This document shows, in pieces, positions 5,040-10,981 of a DNA stretch of 10,981 nt; within the stretch, counting starts at the first letter, position 1; the number at the start of each line of letters is the position of its first letter. This DNA comes from CAZUCD01 sp964618855 (GTDB lineage: Bacteria > Sumerlaeota > Sumerlaeia > SLMS01 > JANRJK01): the NCBI GenBank assembly GCA_964618855.1, contig CAZUCD010000128.1, positions 1 to 10,981 of the forward strand, read 5' to 3'. The notes beneath the pieces were generated by a model that saw only the letters and a list, made by a program, of their open reading frames with translations, did not search any database and was not told the DNA's origin. The translations under genes were made by a program, and so were the position numbers.

Positions 5040-7292
5040 GTGGGCACGGAGCCGATCACATTCGACCAGGACGACCAGGATCGATCGGCACTGGTCCGCG
5101 CTGTAGTGATTACGGACCTCGTGGGTAGCACCGCCTTGATGTACAGGCTTGGAGACGCGAAGGCGAACCACCTGTTCCGCCTTCTCGACTCTCTTCTGCG
5201 CAAGGTCATCAGCAGCCACCACGGGACTGAAGTGGACAAGTCGGACGGGTTCCTCCTGATTTTCGAGAGGCCGATCCACGCGGTTCGCTTCGCGATGGAT
5301 TATCACGGGGCTCTGCGCTCCTTTTCACTGGAGAACCGGGTCGAGATTCTCGCCCGGGTGGGGATCCACTTGGGAGAAATCATCGTCGCGCCGACGCCGG
5401 CGGGGGAGGTGAAGCGGGGGGCCAAGCGCCTGGAGGTGGAGGGACTCTCGAAAGTCATCGCTGCGCGATTGAGCGCCCTTTCGATAGCAGGGCAGACTCT
5501 GGTCTCTCGCCCCACGTTTGACATGGCGCGGCGCGCGCTCGTGGGCGAGCCCATCAAGGGCGGTGAACTCAAGTGGCTGGCGCACGGGCCATACCACTTC
5601 AAGGGGATAGATGAACCGCTCGAGGTGTTCGAGGTCGGCATCAGCGGGCTCGCGCCGCTGGTCGCGCCCCCGGACTCGGAGAAGGGGTTTCGCATCAGGG
5701 TTTCCGGTGACGAACAGGTGCTCGGCTGGCGCCCAGCGCCCGGCGAATCGGTGCCGGGGAGGACGGAGTGGAGTCTCGTCCAGAAGCTGGGCAAAGGCGG
5801 GTACGGGGAGGTTTGGCTGACCAGGAATCCACGGACGGGCGAGAGGCGCGTCTTCAAGTTTTGCTTTGAGCCCGACCGCGTAAAGAGCCTGAAGCGCGAG
5901 GCGGCGCTGTTGCGCGTCCTGCGCGAGAGCCTTGGAGATCGCGACGACATCTCCCCGCTGCTTGGCTGGAACTTGACCGAGCCACCTTACTATCTGGAGT
6001 CGGGATACTCTGAGGGTGGCAACCTGAGGGAGTGGTCGGAATCAAGGGGGGGAATCGGCTCCATCGGGTTCGTGGACCGACTCGAGATCGTCGCGAAGGT
6101 CGCCGATGCCCTCGCCGCCGCACATTCAGCGAAGATTCTCCACAAGGATGTCAAGCCGTCCAACGTCCTGATCGAGGAGATCCACGAGGATGGCGGCACC
6201 CGGCTGCACGTGAGGCTGGCGGACTTCGGAGTCGGCCTGCTGCGGGACAGGGCGAAGCTCGCGAATCTGACCACGACGGTGTTCGGAACATCGAGCCGCC
6301 AGCAATCGGGGGAGAGTTCTCACTCCGGGACGCACCTTTACATGGCTCCGGAACTTCTCGAAGGGAAGGAGGCGACCGAGGCGTCTGACATCTATGCGCT
6401 CGGCGTGATGCTGTACCAGATGGTGTGCGGGGACCTCTCCAAGGCGTTCAGTTCGGGTTGGGAGGTGAACGTGCGCGAACGAATCGTTCGGGAGTATATC
6501 CGCTACTATACCGATGGGGACCCTGCCCGACGGGAAAGCAATGCGGCCGTCGTGGCGGCGCAGTTGAGGGGTTGGATGAGGCGGTCCGCCGAGGAATCGC
6601 GGCGCCACATGGAAAAGGATGGCACATCGGTTTTCCTCGCTGTCGGGGTGTCGTTTGCGATGACGGCTCTCGGGTTGATCCTGATTTGGTTCCGGGGGTT
6701 CGAGATGGCCCTGCAGGCACTCATGATTCACTGGACCGGCCTTGGCTTGGCGGCCCCGTTCCAATTCAGGCGGCTGGTCGTGCGTGTCCGGTTGCTACTC
6801 CCCCAGCGCTTCCTGCCGGACGAGGTCGCGGAGAACCGCGCCGCGCGCATCGTGCTGATCCTGCTGTCGCTCGGCACCGTGGTGCCGCTCGCACTCGACC
6901 ACCGTGCCTCGATCACCAAACGGGTGCTCCGAAACCTGATGGAGCTGGAGGCAAGGTTTCGCGATCTGGACGCCGCCGTGGAGGACCTCTTTTCGTCAGT
7001 TTTCTACGGGACCCTTGGGCTGAACGTCCTGCTCGCCACGGCGGGAGCGATCATTGCAACCTCCTCCGGGAGGACTTGGGACTTCGGCGGGCTGATAGTA
7101 TTGACGGCACTCGGTTGCGCGATAGCTTCCCTGCTGCATGGAGGAATCGGCATCGCTGCGGCTTCTGTCCGCGTCGCCAGCGCTCCCAGTGTCTCCGACC
7201 GTTCGGTGTTCCTTCCTGGCCTCTTGACTGTGGCTCTCTATCCGCTTGTTTTTCTGGTTGCAGTGATCCTGCTGACCGTCCTGGCCCCGTAG
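5040..7292 (+). CDS. Class III nucleotide cyclase / Ser-Thr protein kinase fusion with C-terminal membrane domain
   Basis: A 750-residue fusion. Residues about 15-200 are a class III cyclase homology domain: ITDLVGST with metal-binding Asp26, DKSDGFLLIF with Asp69, ARVGIHLGE, VIAARLSAL and AGQTLVS. This wording resembles cyclases annotated in peptide-modification and TOMM-associated loci. Residues about 245-505 are a complete Hanks-type kinase: GKGGYGEV loop (251-258), VFKF Lys273, Glu287, HKDVKPSN with Asp370 (HKD instead of HRD), Asp395-Phe-Gly, a long Ser/Thr-rich activation segment and Ala436-Pro-Glu. From residue 529 there are about six hydrophobic segments, the last ending at the C-terminus; no large extracellular sensor is visible. 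The protein probably sits in the inner membrane with both catalytic domains in the cytoplasm. GTG 5040 is chosen because AGGCGGG lies 6-9 bases upstream; GTG 5034 is possible, and the next ATG (5139) would remove Asp26. Partners and substrates are unknown. Confidence 0.88.
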   Translation: MGTEPITFDQDDQDRSALVRAVVITDLVGSTALMYRLGDAKANHLFRLLDSLLRKVISSHHGTEVDKSDGFLLIFERPIHAVRFAMDYHGALRSFSLENRVEILARVGIHLGEIIVAPTPAGEVKRGAKRLEVEGLSKVIAARLSALSIAGQTLVSRPTFDMARRALVGEPIKGGELKWLAHGPYHFKGIDEPLEVFEVGISGLAPLVAPPDSEKGFRIRVSGDEQVLGWRPAPGESVPGRTEWSLVQKLGKGGYGEVWLTRNPRTGERRVFKFCFEPDRVKSLKREAALLRVLRESLGDRDDISPLLGWNLTEPPYYLESGYSEGGNLREWSESRGGIGSIGFVDRLEIVAKVADALAAAHSAKILHKDVKPSNVLIEEIHEDGGTRLHVRLADFGVGLLRDRAKLANLTTTVFGTSSRQQSGESSHSGTHLYMAPELLEGKEATEASDIYALGVMLYQMVCGDLSKAFSSGWEVNVRERIVREYIRYYTDGDPARRESNAAVVAAQLRGWMRRSAEESRRHMEKDGTSVFLAVGVSFAMTALGLILIWFRGFEMALQALMIHWTGLGLAAPFQFRRLVVRVRLLLPQRFLPDEVAENRAARIVLILLSLGTVVPLALDHRASITKRVLRNLMELEARFRDLDAAVEDLFSSVFYGTLGLNVLLATAGAIIATSSGRTWDFGGLIVLTALGCAIASLLHGGIGIAAASVRVASAPSVSDRSVFLPGLLTVALYPLVFLVAVILLTVLAP

Positions 7293-7380
7293 TCTCCCCC
7301 ACCCCGGTGGTTGACTCCCGGCCTTCGCGCGGGGGAACGTGTGGGCCGACTCCCCAGCGCCGAGACACTCAGACCATCGC

Positions 7381-8433
7381 ATGGCCAGAGCACTGCGTCA
7401 GTACGTCGGCGTCATCCACGTCCACTCCGACAAGAGCGACGGGGAGGCCACGCTCCAGGAGATTGTCGCGGCCGCCAAGGTCAACGACGTCGACTTCGTC
7501 GTCCTGACGGACCACCAGACCCGCGGCTACGCGTGGGAGGTGGACGAGGGCTGGCACGACGGTGTGCTGATCCTCTGCGGGGAGGAGGTGACGACCCCGC
7601 AGGGGCACTTCCTCGCCTTCGAAACGCGGGAGGACGTCGGGGACAAGATGGACCTGCCCGACGCGGTGGCGGAAGTCCATCGCCAGGCGGGCTTCACCGT
7701 CTCGATCCACGCGCAACTCCCCAAGTCGAGGCTGGTCCTACCCCCGCTGCCCTTCCCCGAGGCCGACGGCGTTGAGATATGGAGCTTCACGGACGAGTTC
7801 CTGGCGCGTGCGGACCCGCGCACCATCGTGACCAGCCTTGCGCGCCCAGACCGCGCGATCATAGGCCCTGAGCGCCCGATGCTGAACAAGTGGGACGTGG
7901 AGCTTGGGCGGCGCATGATGCCCGCGATCGGCGGCCTGAACGCGCACCAACGCAAGGCACCGCTCCTCGAGTGGAAGCAGGTGCTCCCGATGAAGACCAC
8001 CTTCGGGACGATACACACCATCATCCAGTCGCGCGAGCTGCCGAAGGTGGCCCTGCGCGCGCGCGACATGGTCTGGGAGTCGCTCCGCAAGGGGCGCAGC
8101 TTCATCGCCAACCAGAGCATCGCCCCGGCCAAGGGGTTCGACTTCTACTTCCGCGACCCGAAGGGGCGCGTCGTCGGCATGGGTGGGGAGAGCGAGTTCG
8201 TGCCCGGGGGGCGCGTTCATGTGAAACTCCCCGCGGAGGGCGAGCTTTCGATCCGGCACAATGGGCAGCCGCTGTTTTGGGGCACCGGGGTGGACGTCGA
8301 CTTCCCGGCCCCCACCCCGGGGGTCTATCGCATCGAGGTCCGCCTTAACCGCCGAGTCTGGATCATTTCGAATCCCATCCGGCTCACGATAGACAACCAA
8401 CCCGTCCAGCCCACGGTGAGCGACTTTACCTAG
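7381..8433 (+). CDS. PHP-domain metallohydrolase, CehA/McbA-like
   Basis: A 350-residue cytoplasmic protein; no signal peptide or membrane segment is seen. The N-terminal PHP domain, a metal-dependent phosphoesterase/hydrolase fold, shows HVHSDKSDG (His13, His15, Asp20), VLTDHQT (Asp44, His45), CGEEVTTPQGH (Glu68/69, His76), SIHAQ (His110) and GLNAH (Asn187, His189). In most PHP proteins the last motif has Asp where Asn187 stands here. Residues about 255-345 form a C-terminal beta-rich region (FYFRDPKGRVVGMGGE, VHVKLPAEGELSIRHNG, GVYRIEVRLNRRVWIISNPI), as in CehA-type enzymes. ATG 7381 is used because the PHP fold starts directly after it; an in-frame GTG at 7339 preceded by GGGGGAA would add 14 residues and cannot be excluded. 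It lies 88 bases after the cyclase-kinase gene and could be cotranscribed. The substrate is not predictable. Confidence 0.85.
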   Translation: MARALRQYVGVIHVHSDKSDGEATLQEIVAAAKVNDVDFVVLTDHQTRGYAWEVDEGWHDGVLILCGEEVTTPQGHFLAFETREDVGDKMDLPDAVAEVHRQAGFTVSIHAQLPKSRLVLPPLPFPEADGVEIWSFTDEFLARADPRTIVTSLARPDRAIIGPERPMLNKWDVELGRRMMPAIGGLNAHQRKAPLLEWKQVLPMKTTFGTIHTIIQSRELPKVALRARDMVWESLRKGRSFIANQSIAPAKGFDFYFRDPKGRVVGMGGESEFVPGGRVHVKLPAEGELSIRHNGQPLFWGTGVDVDFPAPTPGVYRIEVRLNRRVWIISNPIRLTIDNQPVQPTVSDFT

Positions 8434-8456
8434 GGGCCGGAGATCGGGGACCCGGA

Positions 8457-8472
8457 GCCGCGGACCTGCGGC
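8457..8472 (+). other. Small hairpin after the PHP gene
   Basis: GCCGC (8457-8461) and GCGGC (8468-8472) enclose a 6-base loop, 23 bases after the PHP stop codon. No T-run follows, so it is at most a weak or factor-dependent 3'-end structure. The remaining bases to the sigma gene (8473-8552) are pyrimidine-rich in part, and I find no convincing promoter in them. Confidence 0.2.
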
Positions 8473-8552
8473 CGGGGATTCGGCGTACCTTTCCCGAGAT
8501 TCCTTTCCAACCAACCGGGGGGTGGCGGCACCTATTACCCAACAACGGTCAT

Positions 8553-8570
8553 GGCCGGGCGGTTCCGGCC
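8553..8570 (+). promoter_or_regulatory. GC-rich hairpin just upstream of the sigma-factor ribosome site
   Basis: GGCCGG (8553-8558) and CCGGCC (8565-8570) are perfect inverted repeats around a 6-base loop. The structure ends 7 bases before the strong GAGAGGA ribosome-binding site (8578-8584) of the sigma-factor gene. In the leader RNA it could hold the ribosome site open or act as a protein or temperature-sensitive element; in DNA it could be an operator. The role is inferred from position only. Confidence 0.3.
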
Positions 8571-8591
8571 GGGCCGCGAGAGGACAAGCGA

Positions 8592-9194
8592 ATGGCAACG
8601 ACATCCGACCCCGGCACCCAGGAAGCCCTCTACCGCAAGGCCACAAGTGGCGACGCGGAAGCCTTCTGGGAGCTGGTCCGGCCGCATGAGAAGCTCGTCT
8701 TTGCCGTGGCGCTGGGCATCCTGCGGGATGGCGAACAGGCCCAGGACGTGGTGCACGACACGTACGTCCGCGCCTTCGGCACCCTCGGCAGCCTGCGTTC
8801 CCCGGCAAGGATCTCGAGCTGGCTCTATGGAATGGGGCGGAACATCGCCCACGAGCACCTGCGCAAGCGCCAACGCGCCGACAGGCTCGCCCAGGAGCCG
8901 CCACCGCAACCGGAAGTGGTCCCGGTTTCGGAGATGCTCATCCGCGAGGAGGAGATGACCCTCCTCGAGCGCTGCATCCGCGAACTCCCCGAACAGCACC
9001 GCATCGTCCTCGGCCTCCGGTACATGCAAAACCTGAGCTGCAAGGACATAGCCGCAGTGCTGGACATCGGACTCGAGGCCGCGAAGTCGCGGCTTTTCGA
9101 GGCTCGCAAGGCCCTCCACCGCCGCATGACGGCCGCCCACGAACGGGTCGCCAACCCTCCCGCGCCATCCGTGCGCGGCGTCCAGCAAGCATGA
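8592..9194 (+). CDS. ECF-type RNA polymerase sigma factor (sigma-70 family)
   Basis: A 200-residue sigma factor with regions 2 and 4 only. Region 2 (about residues 12-85) shows AFWELVRPHEKLVFAVALGILRD, then DVVHDTYVRAFGTLGSLRS (binding to core polymerase and the -10 element) and SSWLYGMGRNIAHEHLRKRQR. A Pro/Gln/Glu-rich linker (about 95-112) leads to region 4 (about 118-175): LLERCIRELPEQHRIVLGLRYMQNLSCKDIAAVLDI, followed by LEAAKSRLFEARKALHRRM, a helix-turn-helix for the -35 element. GAGAGGA with 7-base spacing supports the ATG at 8592. The next gene begins 13 bases after the stop and encodes a membrane protein with a FecR-like domain, the usual place for an anti-sigma factor, so the pair likely forms one transcript. 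The exact ECF group is not assignable by eye. A GC-rich hairpin precedes the ribosome site. Confidence 0.92.
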   Translation: MATTSDPGTQEALYRKATSGDAEAFWELVRPHEKLVFAVALGILRDGEQAQDVVHDTYVRAFGTLGSLRSPARISSWLYGMGRNIAHEHLRKRQRADRLAQEPPPQPEVVPVSEMLIREEEMTLLERCIRELPEQHRIVLGLRYMQNLSCKDIAAVLDIGLEAAKSRLFEARKALHRRMTAAHERVANPPAPSVRGVQQA

Positions 9195-9207
9195 GGACGG
9201 CACCAAC

Positions 9208-10981
9208 ATGTCGTCCACGAAAGGCGATGCCAACATGAGCATCCAGAACATCGAAGACCGCATCCTCCAGCAGCTCGACGGCGAACTGACGCCGGACGAG
9301 GAGAGGGAATTCTTCGCCGAACTGGCCGCCAATCCCGAGCATGCCGCGCTGTACGAATCGTACCAGCGGCAGGATCAGGGACTCGTGGCCTACTATGGCG
9401 AACAGGCGCAGGAAATGGCCAAGGCCCCCCGGCCGGAGCTTTCCCGCGCCCGGATCCTCAACGCCGGCTGGAGCCCGCTCCGGCGGCTCCAGTACGCCGC
9501 GGCCGCCGCCGTGGTCGTCTCCGCCGCGCTCGGCGGGGTCGCCTACGTCCGCGGGCACTCCGGCAACGGCGACTTCGGCTCCGTCCTGACCGCTCAGGGC
9601 CCCGCCCAGGTCATCGGCGGGGGGGGAGGGCTCGCGGAACTCAACCCGAGCGACCGCCTCGACAAGAACGCCCGCCGCATCAAGACCGGCTCGCGCGGAT
9701 ACATGGAGGTAGCCCTCCCCGCCAAGTCCGGCACGCTCGAGATGAACTCCAACACCACGGTCCGGTTCTCACGCGAGGGGAAGGGGGCCGAGGTGATCCA
9801 GCTTGAGCGCGGGGAGCTTGTCCTCGCGCAGGAGTCGGGCACGGCCCGGGTCGCGCGTGTCCGCACGCCCGACCTCGAGGTGAACGCGCCGAAGGGTGCG
9901 GTCTCCATCGTCCGCGGCGTGCGTGGCACCGAGGTGGCCGTGCTCTTCGGCGAGGCGGAGGTTGTCACCGGCGGGGTGCGCAAGCGCCTGGGCCCGGGGC
10001 AGGCGTTCTCCAGCGTCGGGGCGAAGCCCGGGGATGTCGCGGGCCGGTTCTCCTGGAGCCGCCGGGAGTGGGCGAACCCGACCGTGGCCACCGGTGATGG
10101 AGCGCCCGCGACGACGGCGACGACCACCGCGGCGCGGGCCACGGGGGATGCCTCGCTCCTCTCCTGGCTTCCAACGGGGACGTTTGCATTCGTCGAGGTG
10201 CCCAGCATCGCGCAGCTCCTCGCGCCGACAGGTGCGGCCAGCCCGGCGGATTTCCTCCAGACCGGCCAGGCGGTGGACCAGCTCGACTTCGGCGGCTCCC
10301 TGACCCCGCAGGAAGAGGCGGAGGTCCGCAGGGTCATCGAGATGATCGTGGCGGACCAGGACCTGCGGACCATCCTTGCCAACCTCACCGGACAGGCGGT
10401 CGTCGGCATGACGCACCAGGGTCCCGTGTTCCTCGTGGACCTTGGCCCGAACGCCGCGCAGGTGTCCGACGCGATCGACTCCCTGAGGTCGCGCATCAGT
10501 GCGGCAACCGGGGAGCCCGCGTCGGAGTTGCCCGTCGAGGTCCTCAACGGGACGCTCCTGTTCGGGGCGCCGGGGCCGGGCCTCACGGAGTCGCGCGACG
10601 CCCTCGCATCGGGGACGCCGACGCTGTTCGCCTCCTCGCAGTTCGCATCGGAGGTCGCCTCCGCGACGGCCAACAGCACCATCACGGGGGCCCTCTCCGT
10701 GAAGAGCCTCGTCGCGCACGCGCAGGCCGGTGGCGCTTCGCAGAACACGAGCCGCCTGCTCACCCGCACGGGACTGTCGAACATGCGAACCATCATGGCC
10801 GCGACGGACTTCGGCGACCAGGCGGGCAACCAGGCGATCCGCGTCACGTTTGACGGCCCACGCCAGGGCGCCGTCGCGTGGCTCGACGCCCCGGGCGGCA
10901 TGACCACGCTCAAGGCCTTCTCCCCGAGCACGCATGCGCTCAGCGTCATGAAGGTCCGCGACCCGGAGCAGATGCTCGACC
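9208..10981 (+). CDS. Membrane-anchored FecR-domain protein, putative anti-sigma factor (3' end cut off)
   Basis: An open frame of 591 codons runs from ATG 9208 to the window edge without a stop. Residues about 10-90 are a charged cytoplasmic part starting IEDRILQQLDGELTPDEEREFF, the pattern of anti-sigma N-termini, but with no zinc-binding His/Cys motif. After RRLQ comes one membrane helix (about 96-114), placing the rest outside the cytoplasm. Residues about 125-270 fit a FecR-like beta domain: TGSRGYMEVALP, TTVRFSREG, IQLERGELVLA, VRTPDLEVNAPKGAVSIVRGVRGTEVAV and LGPGQAF. Beyond an Ala/Thr-rich linker, WLPTGTFAFVEVPSIAQLL opens a long domain recalling DUF3352, with GQAVVGMTHQGPVFLVDLG. A second in-frame ATG at 9235 also has a plausible ribosome site. 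It probably controls the sigma factor encoded 13 bases upstream. A run of eight G (9619-9626) encodes the glycine stretch before the FecR domain. Confidence 0.8.
   Translation, partial: MSSTKGDANMSIQNIEDRILQQLDGELTPDEEREFFAELAANPEHAALYESYQRQDQGLVAYYGEQAQEMAKAPRPELSRARILNAGWSPLRRLQYAAAAAVVVSAALGGVAYVRGHSGNGDFGSVLTAQGPAQVIGGGGGLAELNPSDRLDKNARRIKTGSRGYMEVALPAKSGTLEMNSNTTVRFSREGKGAEVIQLERGELVLAQESGTARVARVRTPDLEVNAPKGAVSIVRGVRGTEVAVLFGEAEVVTGGVRKRLGPGQAFSSVGAKPGDVAGRFSWSRREWANPTVATGDGAPATTATTTAARATGDASLLSWLPTGTFAFVEVPSIAQLLAPTGAASPADFLQTGQAVDQLDFGGSLTPQEEAEVRRVIEMIVADQDLRTILANLTGQAVVGMTHQGPVFLVDLGPNAAQVSDAIDSLRSRISAATGEPASELPVEVLNGTLLFGAPGPGLTESRDALASGTPTLFASSQFASEVASATANSTITGALSVKSLVAHAQAGGASQNTSRLLTRTGLSNMRTIMAATDFGDQAGNQAIRVTFDGPRQGAVAWLDAPGGMTTLKAFSPSTHALSVMKVRDPEQMLD

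Noticed and set aside
7303..7320. CCAC/GTGG hairpin after the cyclase-kinase stop as terminator
   Set aside because: Four-base stem with a four-base loop and no T-run; too weak to call.
6425..7507. 360-codon plus-strand frame over the kinase membrane region
   Set aside because: Overlaps the fusion gene in another frame and joins into the PHP gene without any domain; Arg/Pro/Gly-rich shadow.
9594..10949. 451-codon minus-strand frame opposite the FecR-type gene
   Set aside because: Ser/Arg/Ala-rich antisense shadow with no motif, while the plus strand shows a coherent membrane and FecR-like protein.
1..10981. CRISPR arrays, insertion sequences, long repeats or phage genes
   Set aside because: Reading through the window showed no regularly spaced repeats, transposase motifs or terminal inverted repeats.

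Overview
The window is a GC-rich chromosomal segment with seven complete or partial genes that I can name to family level, plus one small hypothetical gene. The protein families suggest a Planctomycetota-like bacterium, possibly Phycisphaerae: a short sigma factor followed by a very long membrane-anchored FecR-type protein, a cyclase/Ser-Thr kinase fusion, and an IcmF-type mutase. This taxonomic guess rests on gene content and base composition only; no marker gene is present. No rRNA, complete tRNA, transposase, CRISPR array or phage gene is visible.

Region 1 (1-4854) centres on branched/short-chain acyl-CoA metabolism. On the minus strand a VLCAD-type acyl-CoA dehydrogenase (1994-246) is followed by the first 47 codons of a protein (143-1) that starts with a cobalamin-binding domain resembling the N-terminus of the fused isobutyryl-CoA mutase IcmF. 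On the plus strand, 2998-4854 encodes the IcmF-type catalytic mutase domain alone, with no B12-binding or GTPase domain. The likely reading is that an IcmF-like enzyme is split over two divergently oriented genes, with the dehydrogenase oxidising the acyl-CoA product. Between them sits a small two-gene unit (2187-2917): a stand-alone nucleotidyltransferase overlapping by TTGA a 76-residue partner, a layout reminiscent of toxin-antitoxin pairs. A hairpin with a T-run ends the mutase gene.

Region 2 (5040-7292) encodes a single 750-residue signalling protein: class III nucleotide cyclase domain, Hanks-type Ser/Thr kinase domain, then about six membrane segments. The cyclase domain resembles those reported with peptide-modification (TOMM-like) systems, but no precursor peptide or maturation enzyme is in view. 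This is the most unusual gene here.

Region 3 (7381-8433) is a soluble PHP-domain metallohydrolase of the CehA/McbA type. Region 4 (8592 to the right edge) is a regulatory pair: an ECF-type sigma factor and, 13 bases downstream, a membrane protein with a FecR-like periplasmic domain and a long C-terminal region, truncated by the window edge. It probably acts as anti-sigma factor or surface-signalling partner.

All residue numbers and motif assignments were read by eye. No database search or alignment was run.
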